A stretch of DNA of 64,000 bases from Pseudomonas viridiflava (GTDB lineage: Bacteria; Pseudomonadota; Gammaproteobacteria; Pseudomonadales; Pseudomonadaceae): positions 85,267-149,266 of the forward strand of contig NZ_UUIS01000041.1 of the NCBI RefSeq assembly GCF_900589395.1, read 5' to 3'. The position numbers and the translations under genes were made by a program. The first letter of the stretch is position 1. Each line of letters opens with the position of its first letter. The notes under the pieces are model-generated. The model ran no database searches. It saw only the letters and a program-made list of their open reading frames with translations, and was not told the DNA's origin. Below are positions 49,271 to 58,504 of the stretch, in pieces.

Positions 49271-49285
49271 GCGATCACGCAGTGA

Positions 49286-49498
49286 TCAGGCTTCAGCTTG
49301 TACTTCGTCAGCCTGCAGGCCTTTCTGGCCTTGAACAGCGACGAAAGTCACTTTTTGGCCTTCTTTCAGGCTCTTGAAGCCGTTGCCCTGAATCGCGCGG
49401 AAATGCACGAACAGATCCGGACCGCTTTCAGGAGTGATAAAACCAAAACCTTTTTCGTCGTTGAACCACTTGACGGTACCGCTCTGACGTTGAGACAT
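49286..49498 (-). CDS. cold-shock domain protein (CspA family)
   Basis: A 70-residue OB-fold RNA chaperone. RNP1 is KGFGFI and RNP2 is DLFVHF, with the opening [28 protein letters not shown] and the family's ending [27 protein letters not shown] lies 9 nt before the ATG. It closely resembles CapB/CspA-type proteins of Pseudomonas. About 400 nt of non-coding sequence upstream could include a long cold-shock type leader. Confidence 0.95.
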   Translation of the reverse strand: MSQRQSGTVKWFNDEKGFGFITPESGPDLFVHFRAIQGNGFKSLKEGQKVTFVAVQGQKGLQADEVQAEA

Positions 49499-49898
49499 GT
49501 TCTTATTTCCTTGACGCTTGAATTTAATGACAGACTCTTTCGGCGGTTAATAGAAACCGAAAAAGTACTGGGGCTGGTTGCAGGAAGTAAGAAACGTAGA
49601 GCGGGATGTAGCGATACTTAGAGCTACTGCCCAGGTCCCGATTCAGCGACCTTTGCAAACACAGTTCGAGAACTCTACGCCAACTCTCGTTACAAAAACA
49701 AGCCCCGCAGGGCCCCTATTTCAAAGGGCTCGGGCAATGCCCAATGATCGTTCATTGTGCAGGGGTTTGCCCGGCGTGCGGCCTGCATATGCACTTTGTC
49801 AGTGCATTGTGCAAGCCGTCCTGAAAACGATTTCAGCCTGATGGAAAAAACCGTCATGCGCTGTTTTCTGCCCTCAGGCGGAATATTGACGTCGGTGT
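49499..49898 (-). other. 400-nt non-coding region upstream of the cold-shock gene
   Basis: Between the cold-shock gene and the gcvT stop on the same strand. It contains several small palindromes: CAATGATCGTTCATTG (near 49741-49756), CTGAAAACGATTTCAG (49821-49836) and a CCCTTTGAAA-rich stretch. These would fold in a minus-strand transcript. No promoter was assigned. The structure and length fit a regulated leader as in other csp genes, but this is inference. Confidence 0.4.
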
Positions 49899-51023
49899 TC
49901 AGCCCCTGAAGTAACGCGGCGTCACGAAAGGCATTTTGCTCACGCGCAGTGGAACTTTCTTGCCCCTGACGAGCGCATAAACCTCGCTGTCCAGCGTGCT
50001 GAAACCACTGTCGACATACCCCATCGCCAGGGGGCCGCCCAGGCTTGGGCCAAAGCCGCCGCTGCTGACTTCGCCAATCGGACGGTCCTGTTCGTCAACG
50101 ATCACCGCGCCTTCACGCACGGGCGTTCTTTCCTGTGGCAGCAGGCCGACGCGCTTGCGCTGAATGCCGTCGTGCTGCTGGGCGAAAATACGCTCGGCGC
50201 CCGGAAAACCGCCAGCGCGCGCGCCGTCGATGCGACGGGCCTTGGAAATGGCCCAGAGCAGGCTGGCCTCGACAGGAGAAGTGTCACTGTTCATGTCATG
50301 GCCATACAGGCACAGGCCCGCTTCCAGGCGCAGTGAATCGCGAGCGCCCAGGCCGATGGCTTGCACTTCCGGTTCTGCCAGCAGGCGGCGTGCCAGGGCC
50401 TCGGCCCCGGCCGCCGGCACGGAAATCTCGAAGCCGTCTTCGCCGGTGTAGCCGGAGCGGCTGACAAAGCAGTCGCTGCCCAGAATCGATACGCGGGCGA
50501 ATTGCATGAAGGTCATGCCGGCCACACTCGGCGCCAGGCGGGCCAGTACCGCAGCAGCCTGGGGGCCTTGCAGGGCGAGCAGGGCGCGCTCCTGGAACAG
50601 CGACTCGATCTTGCACTGGCCGGCCAGATGCTGGCACAGGTGGGCCAGGTCCTGGTCCTTGCAGGCCGCGTTGACCACCAGCAGCCATTGTTCATCGCCG
50701 AGCCTGGCGACCATCAGGTCGTCGAGGATGCCGCCCTCGGCGTTGGTGAACAGCGCATAGCGCTGCATGCCCACCGGCAGGTCGATGATGTCCACCGGCA
50801 CCAGGGTTTCCAGCGCGCGGGCCGCATCGGGGCCGCTGAGCAGGATCTGGCCCATGTGCGAGACATCGAACAGGCCGGCCTGAGCACGGGTGTGCAGGTG
50901 TTCCTTCATGACCCCAAGCGGGTATTGCACGGGCATGTCATACCCGGCGAACGGCACCATCCTGGCCCCCAGTTCGCGGTGCAGGGCGTGCAGCGGTGTA
51001 ACCTGCAACGATTCGTCAGACAT
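49899..51023 (-). CDS. gcvT: glycine cleavage system aminomethyltransferase GcvT
   Basis: A 374-residue T-protein. It takes the aminomethyl group from lipoyl-GcvH to tetrahydrofolate, releasing ammonia. It has LHALHRELGARMVPFAGYDMPVQYPLGVMKEHLHTRAQAGLFDVSHMGQ (folate-binding N-terminus) and GYTGEDGFEI and ARDSLRLEAGLCLYGHDMN. The start at 51023 has AAGGA upstream. It is the last gene of gcvHPT, 92 nt after gcvP, with a GC-rich hairpin (about 51063-51091) in the gap. No sdaA or glyA gene is interposed, unlike in some Pseudomonas gcv loci. Confidence 0.96.
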   Translation of the reverse strand: MSDESLQVTPLHALHRELGARMVPFAGYDMPVQYPLGVMKEHLHTRAQAGLFDVSHMGQILLSGPDAARALETLVPVDIIDLPVGMQRYALFTNAEGGILDDLMVARLGDEQWLLVVNAACKDQDLAHLCQHLAGQCKIESLFQERALLALQGPQAAAVLARLAPSVAGMTFMQFARVSILGSDCFVSRSGYTGEDGFEISVPAAGAEALARRLLAEPEVQAIGLGARDSLRLEAGLCLYGHDMNSDTSPVEASLLWAISKARRIDGARAGGFPGAERIFAQQHDGIQRKRVGLLPQERTPVREGAVIVDEQDRPIGEVSSGGFGPSLGGPLAMGYVDSGFSTLDSEVYALVRGKKVPLRVSKMPFVTPRYFRG

Positions 51024-51115
51024 GGTCGATTCCTTGAGCATTAGGCGTATGTGGCGTACCAGAGGCCCGGCCCCGGTATCGGGGCGGGCCTTGCAAGCGT
51101 GGGATCAGGCCGCAA

Positions 51116-53980
51116 TCAGGCCTGCTGATAGCTCTCGATGGACGGGCAGGCGCACACCAGGTTGCGATCGCCATACACGTTGTCGACGCGACCCACTGGC
51201 GGCCAGTACTTGCCCTCGACCAGCGAGGCCACCGGATAGACCGCCTGTTCGCGGCTGTACGGGTGTTCCCAGCGGCCGGCCAGTTCGGCCGCAGTGTGCG
51301 GGGCGTTCTTGAGCGGGTTGTCGTCCTTGTCCAGCGTGCCGTTTTCCACTGCGCGGATTTCTTCACGGATGGTGATCATGGCCTCGCAGAAGCGGTCCAG
51401 CTCTTCCTTGGCTTCACTCTCGGTCGGCTCGATCATCAACGTGCCGGCCACCGGGAAGGACATGGTCGGGGCGTGGAAGCCAAAGTCGATCAGGCGCTTG
51501 GCCACGTCATCGACGGTGATGCCGCTGCTGTCCTTGAGCGGGCGCAGGTCCAGGATGCACTCGTGGGCCACCAGGCCATTACTGCCGCTGTAGAGCACCG
51601 GGTAATGCTCTTCGAGGCGCCGGGCAATGTAGTTGGCATTGAGGATCGCGATCTGCGAGGCGCGCTTGAGGCCTTCGCCGCCCATCATGCGGATGTACAT
51701 CCAGGTGATCGGCAGGATGCTGGCGCTGCCGAATGGCGCCGCGCACACCGCGCCTTCCTGGCGGTCCATGTTGCGGTGGCCGGGCAGGAAGGGCGCCAGG
51801 TGCGACTTGACGCCGATCGGGCCGACGCCCGGGCCGCCACCGCCGTGGGGAATGCAGAAGGTCTTGTGCAGGTTCAGGTGCGAGACGTCGCCACCGAACT
51901 GGCCCGGTGCGCACAGGCCGACCATGGCGTTCATGTTGGCGCCGTCGATGTACACCTGGCCGCCGTGGTCATGGACGATGGCGCAGATTTCGCGAATGCC
52001 TTCCTCGAACACGCCGTGGGTCGAGGGGTAGGTGATCATCAGCGCGGCCAGTTGCTCGCTGTGCTGCAGGGCCTTGGCGCGCAGGTCGTCGATGTCGACG
52101 TTGCCACGGGCATCGCAAGCCGTGACCACCACGCGCATGCCAGCCATCTGCGCAGTGGCCGGGTTGGTGCCGTGCGCCGAGGACGGGATCAGGCACACGT
52201 CGCGGTGCGCGTCGCCACGGCTCTGGTGATAGGCACGAATGGCCAGCAGGCCGGCGTATTCGCCTTGGGAGCCGGCGTTGGGCTGCAGCGACACGGCGTC
52301 ATAGCCGGTGGCGGCGCACAGCATCGCTTCCAGTTCGTCGGTCAGCAACTGGTAGCCTGCGCTTTGCTCGGCAGGGGCGAACGGGTGCAGGTTGCCGAAC
52401 TCGGCCCAGGTCACCGGGATCATTTCGCTGGCGGCATTGAGCTTCATGGTGCACGAGCCCAGCGGGATCATGCTGCGGTCCAGCGCCAGGTCCTTGTCGG
52501 CCAGCTTGCGCAGGTAGCGCATCAGCTCGGTTTCGGAGTGGTAGCGGTTGAACACCGGGTGTTCTAGGATCGCCGACTGGCGCAGCAGGCCGTGCGGCAG
52601 GCGCGAAGGCGTGCTGGTGGCCAGGGCCTCGAAGTCCGGCAGGTTCTGGCCGTCACTGATCAGCACCGCCCACAGGGCCTTGATGGCCTCGGGCGAGGTG
52701 GTCTCGTCGAACGAGACGCCGAGGCGCTCGTCGTCGATGACCCGCAGGTTGATCTGGTGGGCGCGGGCCCTGGCGTGCAGTTCGGCGGTGCGGCTGCCGG
52801 TGGCCAGGGTCAGGCTGTCGAAGAAGAATGCCTGCTCGACCTTCAGGCCCAGCAGGCGCAGGCCTTCGGCGAAGATGGCGGTCAGGCGATGGGTGCGCCG
52901 GGCGATCCGGGTCAGGCCTTCAGGGCCGTGGTACACGGCGTACATGCTGGCGATGTTGGCCAGCAGCACCTGGGCGGTGCAGATGTTGCTGGTGGCCTTC
53001 TCGCGGCGGATGTGCTGTTCGCGGGTCTGCATGGCCAGGCGCAGGGCCTGCTTGCCATGGCGGTCGACCGACACGCCGACCAGGCGGCCCGGCATGTCGC
53101 GCTTGAACGCATCGCGGGTCGAGAAATAGGCAGCATGCGGGCCGCCAAAGCCCAGCGGCACGCCAAAGCGCTGCGCGGTGCCGATGGCCACGTCAGCACC
53201 GAATTCGCCCGGCGGGGTGAGCAGGGTCAGGGCCAGCAGGTCGGCGGCCACGGCCACCAGTGCATGGGCGCCGTGAAAGCGCTCGATCAGTTCGGCATGG
53301 TCGAACACGTCGCCGTTGCTGGCCGGGTATTGCAGCAGGGCGCCGAAGTAGTCGCTGACATCGCCCAGCTCGGCTTCATCGGCCACCACCACCTCGATGC
53401 CCAGCGGCTCTGCGCGGGTGCGCAGCACATCCAGGGTCTGCGGGTGGCAATGGGCCGAGGCGAAGAACTGCTGGCTGCCCTTGTTCTTGCTCAGGCGCTT
53501 GCAGAACGTCATGGCTTCGGCGGCGGCGGTGGCCTCGTCGAGCAACGAGGCGTTGGCAATCGGCAGACCGGTCAGGTCGCTGATCAGGGTCTGGAAATTC
53601 AGCAGCGCTTCGAGGCGGCCCTGGGAGATTTCTGGTTGATACGGCGTGTAGGCGGTGTACCAGGCCGGGTTTTCCAGCAGGTTGCGCAGGATCGGCGCCG
53701 GGGTGTGGGTGTTGTAGTAGCCCTGGCCGATGTAACTTTTGAACAGCTGGTTCTGGCCGGCGATCGCCTTGATCGAGGCCAGGGCATCGGCTTCGCTCTG
53801 TCCGGCCGACAGGCCGAGCACGCTGGTGCCCTTGATGCTTTCAGGAATCACGCTGGCAGTCAGGGCGTCGAGTGTATCGAAACCCAGGGTCTGCAGCATG
53901 GCGTGTTCGTCCGCCGCACGCGGGCCGATGTGCCGGGCGATGAATTCATTGGCGGTATCAAGCTCGATACGATCGGTCAT
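51116..53980 (-). CDS. gcvP: glycine dehydrogenase (decarboxylating) GcvP
   Basis: A 954-residue P-protein that decarboxylates glycine and passes the aminomethyl group to the lipoyl arm of GcvH. The pyridoxal phosphate lysine is K706 in [23 protein letters not shown], beside the glycine-rich loop. N-terminal and C-terminal halves repeat the same fold, as in all long-form P-proteins. The start at 53980 has GAGGAG upstream; an eight-codon extension is rejected. It is 10 nt after gcvH. Confidence 0.97.
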   Translation of the reverse strand: MTDRIELDTANEFIARHIGPRAADEHAMLQTLGFDTLDALTASVIPESIKGTSVLGLSAGQSEADALASIKAIAGQNQLFKSYIGQGYYNTHTPAPILRNLLENPAWYTAYTPYQPEISQGRLEALLNFQTLISDLTGLPIANASLLDEATAAAEAMTFCKRLSKNKGSQQFFASAHCHPQTLDVLRTRAEPLGIEVVVADEAELGDVSDYFGALLQYPASNGDVFDHAELIERFHGAHALVAVAADLLALTLLTPPGEFGADVAIGTAQRFGVPLGFGGPHAAYFSTRDAFKRDMPGRLVGVSVDRHGKQALRLAMQTREQHIRREKATSNICTAQVLLANIASMYAVYHGPEGLTRIARRTHRLTAIFAEGLRLLGLKVEQAFFFDSLTLATGSRTAELHARARAHQINLRVIDDERLGVSFDETTSPEAIKALWAVLISDGQNLPDFEALATSTPSRLPHGLLRQSAILEHPVFNRYHSETELMRYLRKLADKDLALDRSMIPLGSCTMKLNAASEMIPVTWAEFGNLHPFAPAEQSAGYQLLTDELEAMLCAATGYDAVSLQPNAGSQGEYAGLLAIRAYHQSRGDAHRDVCLIPSSAHGTNPATAQMAGMRVVVTACDARGNVDIDDLRAKALQHSEQLAALMITYPSTHGVFEEGIREICAIVHDHGGQVYIDGANMNAMVGLCAPGQFGGDVSHLNLHKTFCIPHGGGGPGVGPIGVKSHLAPFLPGHRNMDRQEGAVCAAPFGSASILPITWMYIRMMGGEGLKRASQIAILNANYIARRLEEHYPVLYSGSNGLVAHECILDLRPLKDSSGITVDDVAKRLIDFGFHAPTMSFPVAGTLMIEPTESEAKEELDRFCEAMITIREEIRAVENGTLDKDDNPLKNAPHTAAELAGRWEHPYSREQAVYPVASLVEGKYWPPVGRVDNVYGDRNLVCACPSIESYQQA

Positions 53981-53990
53981 GGCGCGCTCC

Positions 53991-54374
53991 TCAGGCTTGG
54001 TCATTGGCTTGGATCAGGCGGTCATAGGCGTCCTGATCGAGCAAGGTGGCGATGGCACCGGCGTCGGCGGGTACGAAGCGGAAAAACCAGCCGGCGCCCA
54101 AGGCATCCTCGTTGACCAGCTCGGGCGTGTCGGCCAGGGCGCTGTTGACCTCGACCACTTCGCCATCAAGGGGCATGTACAGACTGCTGGCGGCTTTCAC
54201 CGATTCCACGACCGATACTTCGGCGTTTTGAGTGTAGGCCTGTAATTCGGGGAGCTGGACAAACACCACATCACCGAGCGAGTTCTGGGCGTAAGGCGTG
54301 ATGCCGACGGTGTAGCTGCCATCGGCTTGGGCTTTCAGCCATTCGTGTTCCACGGTGAATCGCAACTCGCTCAT
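53991..54374 (-). CDS. gcvH: glycine cleavage system H protein GcvH
   Basis: A 127-residue lipoyl carrier. The lipoylated lysine is K60 in [21 protein letters not shown]. The start [13 protein letters not shown] and the middle [23 protein letters not shown] are typical. It is the first gene of gcvHPT, 47 nt downstream of a -24/-12 promoter. Confidence 0.97.
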   Translation of the reverse strand: MSELRFTVEHEWLKAQADGSYTVGITPYAQNSLGDVVFVQLPELQAYTQNAEVSVVESVKAASSLYMPLDGEVVEVNSALADTPELVNEDALGAGWFFRFVPADAGAIATLLDQDAYDRLIQANDQA

Positions 54375-54431
54375 AAAGACTCCTCAGGGGATCGGGATGG
54401 GCCGCCAGGGCGCGCCGTATGTAAGGTCCTT

Positions 54432-54448
54432 AGCAAGTTTGTGGCCAA
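54432..54448 (-). promoter_or_regulatory. sigma-54 promoter of gcvHPT
   Basis: On the minus strand TTGGCCACAAACTTGCT has the invariant GG and GC exactly 10 nt apart, with TTGG at -24 and TTGCT at -12. Transcription would start near 54420, about 46 nt before gcvH. The gene just upstream encodes a sigma-54 activator with an intact GAFTGA loop, and three operators lie 70-190 nt upstream. Confidence 0.8.
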
Positions 54449-54512
54449 GTCCCTGTTTCCCTTTATTTATCAGGTGGTTGCAGGGTTTTCCGGCTTTTGT
54501 GAAAGTGACGTG

Positions 54513-54530
54513 TGTAACGAATTCGCTACG
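54513..54530 (-). promoter_or_regulatory. activator operator 1 for gcvHPT (TyrR-like box)
   Basis: TGTAACGAATTCGCTACG is a near-perfect palindrome (half-sites GTAACGA and TCGCTAC), about 80 nt upstream of the -24/-12 promoter. It is like the TyrR box TGTAAA-N6-TTTACA. Two more copies lie at 54596 and 54615. Confidence 0.75.
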
Positions 54531-54594
54531 GTAATCCAGGGCGGCATTCATCGCCTGGATGGCAAAGCCTTGCGGGGCGCGTTGTACAGGGGCT

Positions 54595-54612
54595 CGTAGT
54601 GAAATCGTTACG
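54595..54612 (-). promoter_or_regulatory. activator operator 2 for gcvHPT (TyrR-like box)
   Basis: CGTAGTGAAATCGTTACG shares the half-site scheme GTA(A/G)(C/T)GA - TCG(T/C)TAC with the other two sites. Its centre is 82 nt from site 1 and 19 nt from site 3, close to two helical turns. Confidence 0.75.
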
Positions 54613-54613
54613 A

Positions 54614-54631
54614 TGGAACGAAATCGCTACA
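54614..54631 (-). promoter_or_regulatory. activator operator 3 for gcvHPT (TyrR-like box)
   Basis: TGGAACGAAATCGCTACA, the third copy, 21 nt before the stop of the regulator gene. One half-site is exact (TCGCTAC) and the other has one change (GGAACGA). Confidence 0.7.
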
Positions 54632-54651
54632 TGAAATGGAGTGCGCGGCGA

Positions 54652-56160
54652 TCAGGGTTTTGCGCCGATGCCGTACTTGCGCAGGCGATGGGCGATTGCC
54701 GTGTGCGAGGTCTGCAGGCGGGCCGCCAGCAGGCGGGTCGAAGGGTGCCTGGCATACAGCCGTGTCAGCAGGTCACGCTCGAAGTCCTCGACCGCCTGCT
54801 CCAGGCTGTCGACCTCATCGTTGGGCTGGCGTGCCAGGGCGGTGCCGGCAATGTCCAGGTCGGTAACCCCCACCTGGGAGCCTTCGCTGACGGCGGCGGC
54901 GCGGAAAATCACGTTCTGCAACTGGCGCACATTGCCCGGCCAGCGGTAGCTCAGCAGGCTGGCATGAGTGCCGGGCGCCAGATGGCACAGCGGGCGCTGG
55001 ATCTGCGTGCAGGCCTGCTGCATGAAGTACCTTGCCAGCAACACAATGTCCTGGCCGCGTTCGCGCAACGGCGGCACCGACAGGTTGAGCACATTGAGGC
55101 GGTAGAACAGGTCTTCGCGAAAGCTGCCCTCGGCGACCATCTGTTCCAGGTCGCGGTGGGTGGCGCTGATGATGCGCACATTCACCTTCACTTCGCGGTC
55201 GCCGCCCACCCGACGAAAGCTGCCATCGTTGAGAAAGCGCAGCAGCTTGGCCTGCAGGTAAGGCGACATCTCGCCGATCTCGTCGAGAAACACCGTGCCC
55301 TTGTCGGCCATTTCCATCAGCCCTGGCTTGCCGCCACGCTGGGCGCCGGTAAAGGCACCGGGCGCATAGCCGAACAGTTCGCTTTCGGCCAGGCTTTCGG
55401 GCAATGCAGCGCAGTTGAGGGCCAGGAAGGGTTCGCCGTGGCGGGCACTGCTGGTGTGACAGGCGCGGGCGACCAGTTCCTTGCCGGTGCCGGTTTCGCC
55501 ACGAATCAGCAGCGGTGCGTCCAGAGTGGCAATGCGCTGAGCGCGGACCTTGAGGGTATTGATGGCGGGCGATTCGCCCAGCAAGGCATCGAAGCCTTCG
55601 GCATGGTCGTGGTGCAGCGCCGACAGGCGCTCGCCGATCCGGCTCGGCGGGTAGAGGGTCAGCAGCGCACCGGCCTCGGTGATCGGCGTGGCCTCCAGCA
55701 ACAGCGCCTGGCCATCGAGGGTGATCTCGCGCAGCGGCAGGCGAAAGCCGTTGTCGAGCAAGGTGGTCTGCAAGTCCGGGTCGGCCAGCAGTTCACCCAC
55801 CGGTTCCCCGGCCGGTTCCCGTCCGATCAGGGCCACCAGGGCCGGATTGGCCAATAGCACCAGGCCGGCGCTGTCCAGTGCCAGCACCGGGTCGGTCATG
55901 GCCGCCAGCAAGGCATCGAGTTGCAGGTGCCGGCGCTGGCCGGGGAGGATGTCGACCACGGTGATCGCCACCACGCCGCGGACCCTGAACAACGCATCCT
56001 TGAGCTCTTCGAGCATCCTGGGGCTCAGGGTCGGCGCATCGATGTACACATTCGGTGGCACCATCTCTACGGCATCGAGGTTCAGGTTGCGGCTGCCGAG
56101 TATCGCCAGCACTTCCTGGGTGATACCGACGCGGTCAATGAAGCAGACATGGATGCGCAT
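54652..56160 (-). CDS. TyrR-like sigma-54-dependent activator of the gcv operon (GcsR-like)
   Basis: A 502-residue enhancer-binding protein. An ACT-like ligand domain covers residues 2-72 ([30 protein letters not shown]), a PAS-like domain 78-165 and the AAA+ domain about 200-430, with GETGTGKE (Walker A), an intact GAFTGA at 268-273 and [11 protein letters not shown] (Walker B). A C-terminal helix-turn-helix follows ([23 protein letters not shown]). The intact GAFTGA loop means it can drive sigma-54, unlike E. coli TyrR. It lies directly upstream of gcvHPT. In P. aeruginosa the related GcsR responds to glycine; glycine sensing here is inferred by family and position. Confidence 0.9.
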   Translation of the reverse strand: MRIHVCFIDRVGITQEVLAILGSRNLNLDAVEMVPPNVYIDAPTLSPRMLEELKDALFRVRGVVAITVVDILPGQRRHLQLDALLAAMTDPVLALDSAGLVLLANPALVALIGREPAGEPVGELLADPDLQTTLLDNGFRLPLREITLDGQALLLEATPITEAGALLTLYPPSRIGERLSALHHDHAEGFDALLGESPAINTLKVRAQRIATLDAPLLIRGETGTGKELVARACHTSSARHGEPFLALNCAALPESLAESELFGYAPGAFTGAQRGGKPGLMEMADKGTVFLDEIGEMSPYLQAKLLRFLNDGSFRRVGGDREVKVNVRIISATHRDLEQMVAEGSFREDLFYRLNVLNLSVPPLRERGQDIVLLARYFMQQACTQIQRPLCHLAPGTHASLLSYRWPGNVRQLQNVIFRAAAVSEGSQVGVTDLDIAGTALARQPNDEVDSLEQAVEDFERDLLTRLYARHPSTRLLAARLQTSHTAIAHRLRKYGIGAKP

Positions 56161-56290
56161 AGCGAAGAGGCAGGTCTGGAAAGAGGGCGCCAGTATGCCT
56201 TATGGCCGCCTGCACTGCGCGCCCGGCCGTTCTTCGGAGGGCGGCCAGGCATTTGAGTCGCGGTGCTGGTGTTCCCGGCTGAAGCCGGTC

Positions 56291-56647
56291 CTACACCAGG
56301 TGTTCGGGCTTTATCGGTTCGCCTGACTGGGCGTGCAACTGTTCACGGATGTCCTGGAACATGCGGTCGTAGTCCTTGTGCTGGGCAAGGGGCAGGCCTG
56401 CGGTATTGGGCAGGCCGTGCTTGATGGCGATACGGCTGGCCTCATGGGCGAAGTTGAAGGCCAGGTCGCGGGGCAGCTGGAAGCTGTCGCTAAAGGCCTT
56501 GCCGTCGATGTCGCCCTGCATGTCGAAGTTCATGCCAGTGCCATGCGCCGGGTCTTCGGTGCGTTGGTAGCGAATGTGGATATCGAAGCTGTGATCGGTT
56601 TTTTGCAGGGCGTTGTGCGTGATGTGCAGATGGCCGGGCTCGAACAT
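56291..56647 (-). CDS. DUF5064 family protein
   Basis: A 118-residue cytosolic protein. It begins MFEPGHLHITHNALQKTDHSFDIHIRY and has DIDGKAFSDSFQLPRDLAFNFAHEASRIAIKHGLP and MFQDIREQL. This pattern is remembered for Pseudomonas-restricted DUF5064 proteins of similar length, with no known function. The start at 56647 has GGAG 8 nt upstream. It stands alone between the regulator and a DUF454 gene, both on the same strand. Confidence 0.85.
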   Translation of the reverse strand: MFEPGHLHITHNALQKTDHSFDIHIRYQRTEDPAHGTGMNFDMQGDIDGKAFSDSFQLPRDLAFNFAHEASRIAIKHGLPNTAGLPLAQHKDYDRMFQDIREQLHAQSGEPIKPEHLV

Positions 56648-56703
56648 GGGAAGCACTCCAGCAAAAGAGGGTGTGTGGATAGACCCTGCCACGCGGGACC
56701 GGT

Positions 56704-57120
56704 TCAGCCCTTGTCGTCGGTCAATGTCGGCGCGCTTTCAGGCTCGGGGCGTGACCACAGCCACAGATTACCCAGGGCCATGCCGGCCAGCGCCAGGTAC
56801 AGCCACCAGATATGGTGGAACAGGCTGAGCATGACGATGGCGCACACCAGCATGCTCACCGTCGCGCTGATCTTGGCCTTGCGTGCCACCCGCCGGCCGT
56901 TGCGCCAGTTATAGAGCATGGGCCCGAACACCCGGTGGTTTTCCAGCCAGGCATTGAGCCGCGGCGAGCTGCGCGTGGCTGCCCAGGCTGCCAGCAGGAT
57001 GAACTCGGTGGTCGGCAGGCCGGGAATGAAGATCGCAGCAATGCCGATGCCCAGGCTCGTGTAGGCGAGCAGGCCATAGAGCAGGCGAGAGAGTCGTGAG
57101 CCGGGTGGTCTGTAAGTCAT
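56704..57120 (-). CDS. DUF454 (YbaN-like) inner-membrane protein
   Basis: A 138-residue protein with an N-terminal pair of membrane segments (LLYGLLAYTSLGIGIAAIFIPGLPTTEFILLAAWAATRSSPRL). The family signature is PGLPTTEFIL...A.WA..RSSPR and LENHRVFGPMLYNWRNGRRVARKAK. A C-terminal membrane pair (ATVSMLVCAIVMLSLFHHIWWLYLALAGMALG) follows. The start may be 57126 instead (two more codons); no strong ribosome site is visible. The function is unknown. Confidence 0.88.
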   Translation of the reverse strand: MTYRPPGSRLSRLLYGLLAYTSLGIGIAAIFIPGLPTTEFILLAAWAATRSSPRLNAWLENHRVFGPMLYNWRNGRRVARKAKISATVSMLVCAIVMLSLFHHIWWLYLALAGMALGNLWLWSRPEPESAPTLTDDKG

Positions 57121-57283
57121 GGCCATGCTTGAGGGGATCGAAAGCACGGCCAGCTTAACAGGCGAACGGCCACCTACAAGCAACAAGCTGCAAGAAAGAG
57201 TCTGGCAATGTGAGCCTGGCCGCGAGGTTCACATTGCGCTTTGTGGCTGCTTGAGGTGGATTGCTTGCCGTTACCGGGCGATG

Positions 57284-58285
57284 TCAGGCCGCGCGATGCA
57301 GCGCCAGGCAGTTATCCAGCATGCGGTTGGAGAACGCCCATTCGTTGTCATACCAGGCCAGCACCTTGAGCAGCTTGCCGCTGACCTTGGTGTGGTTGGC
57401 GTCGAAGATCGACGACAGCGGGTTGTGGTTGAAGTCATGTGACACCAGTGGCAACTGGTTGTAGCCCAGCACCTTGGAGTGCTGGCTGGCTTGCTTCATC
57501 AGAGCGTTGACCTCCTCGGCGGTGGCTTCGCGCTTGAGCTGCACGGTGAGGTCGACCAGCGACACGTTGATCACCGGCACGCGCACGGCCATGCCGGTCA
57601 GTTTGCCAGCCAGCTCCGGCAGCACCAGGCCCACCGCTTCGGCGGCCCCGGTCTTGCTCGGGATCATCGACTGGGTGGCCGAGCGGGCGCGGTACGGGTC
57701 GGTGTGGTAGACGTCGATCAGGTTCTGGTCATTGGTGTAGGCATGGATGGTGGTCATCAGCCCGCTTTCGATGCCCAGCTCGCGGTGCAGCACCTGAGCC
57801 ACCGGCGCCAGGCAGTTGGTGGTGCACGAGGCATTGGAGATGATCTGGTGCGAGGCGCGCAGGATGTCATGGTTGACGCCATAGACCACCGTGGCGTCGG
57901 CACCGCTGGCCGGGGCCGAGATGATCACCTTGCCAGCGCCGGCCACCAGGTGGGCAGCCGCTTTCTCGCGGCTGGTGAACAGCCCGGTGCATTCGAACAC
58001 CACATCGACCTGCTGGGCCTTCCACGGCAGGTCGGCTGGATTTCGGATGGCGCTGACAGCGATGCGGTCACCATTGACCGTCAGGCTCTCGCTGTCGCAC
58101 TCGACACTGCCGTCGAACGGCCCGTGCACCGTATCGAAGCGCAGCAGGTGCGCGTTCATTTCACTGTCGCCCAGGTCGTTGATGGCGACGACCTGCAGAT
58201 CTTGCCTATACCCTTGGGTATAGAGTGCGCGCAGGACATTGCGGCCGATGCGGCCGAAACCGTTGATTGCGATACGAAGCGTCAT
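57284..58285 (-). CDS. gap: glyceraldehyde-3-phosphate dehydrogenase (type I)
   Basis: A 333-residue glycolytic dehydrogenase. It has [14 protein letters not shown] at 8-21 for NAD binding, [14 protein letters not shown] with catalytic C154 and [45 protein letters not shown]. The start at 58285 has GAGGA 8 nt upstream. It is divergent from edd. The shared 219-nt region carries a HexR-type operator on each side, tying it to the Entner-Doudoroff regulon. Confidence 0.97.
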   Translation of the reverse strand: MTLRIAINGFGRIGRNVLRALYTQGYRQDLQVVAINDLGDSEMNAHLLRFDTVHGPFDGSVECDSESLTVNGDRIAVSAIRNPADLPWKAQQVDVVFECTGLFTSREKAAAHLVAGAGKVIISAPASGADATVVYGVNHDILRASHQIISNASCTTNCLAPVAQVLHRELGIESGLMTTIHAYTNDQNLIDVYHTDPYRARSATQSMIPSKTGAAEAVGLVLPELAGKLTGMAVRVPVINVSLVDLTVQLKREATAEEVNALMKQASQHSKVLGYNQLPLVSHDFNHNPLSSIFDANHTKVSGKLLKVLAWYDNEWAFSNRMLDNCLALHRAA

Positions 58286-58308
58286 ACAGCCGTCCTCGGA
58301 AAAATTTG

Positions 58309-58323
58309 TTGTTGGAATTACAA
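58309..58323. promoter_or_regulatory. HexR-type operator at the gap promoter
   Basis: TTGTTGGAATTACAA is an exact match to the P. putida HexR consensus TTGT-N7-ACAA. It is 24 nt upstream of the gap start codon, where a repressor would block transcription. HexR releases DNA on binding 2-keto-3-deoxy-6-phosphogluconate. hexR itself is not in the window. Confidence 0.7.
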
Positions 58324-58370
58324 GATTATTCTCATAAAAATAGAAAACAAGCCTTTTTAGTGGCAATATT

Positions 58371-58385
58371 TTCTTAAACCTACAA
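58371..58385. promoter_or_regulatory. possible HexR-type operator at the edd promoter
   Basis: TTCTTAAACCTACAA matches TTGT-N7-ACAA at seven of the eight fixed bases (C for G). It is 48 nt from the first site and on the edd side. It is weaker than the gap site. Confidence 0.45.
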
Positions 58386-58504
58386 ATACAATCCTGAAAG
58401 TCCTGACGTTTTGATCAAGGTCACATGGTTTCAATACAGGTTGATGACCCTGATCGTTCAGTGCCTTTACGGGTGACCATAGACCTTAGCCTGGAGTTCA
58501 CCAC

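Noticed and set aside
54375..54512. Glycine riboswitch upstream of gcvH
   Set aside because: No tandem aptamer-like structure was seen; the leader after the -24/-12 promoter is only about 46 nt.
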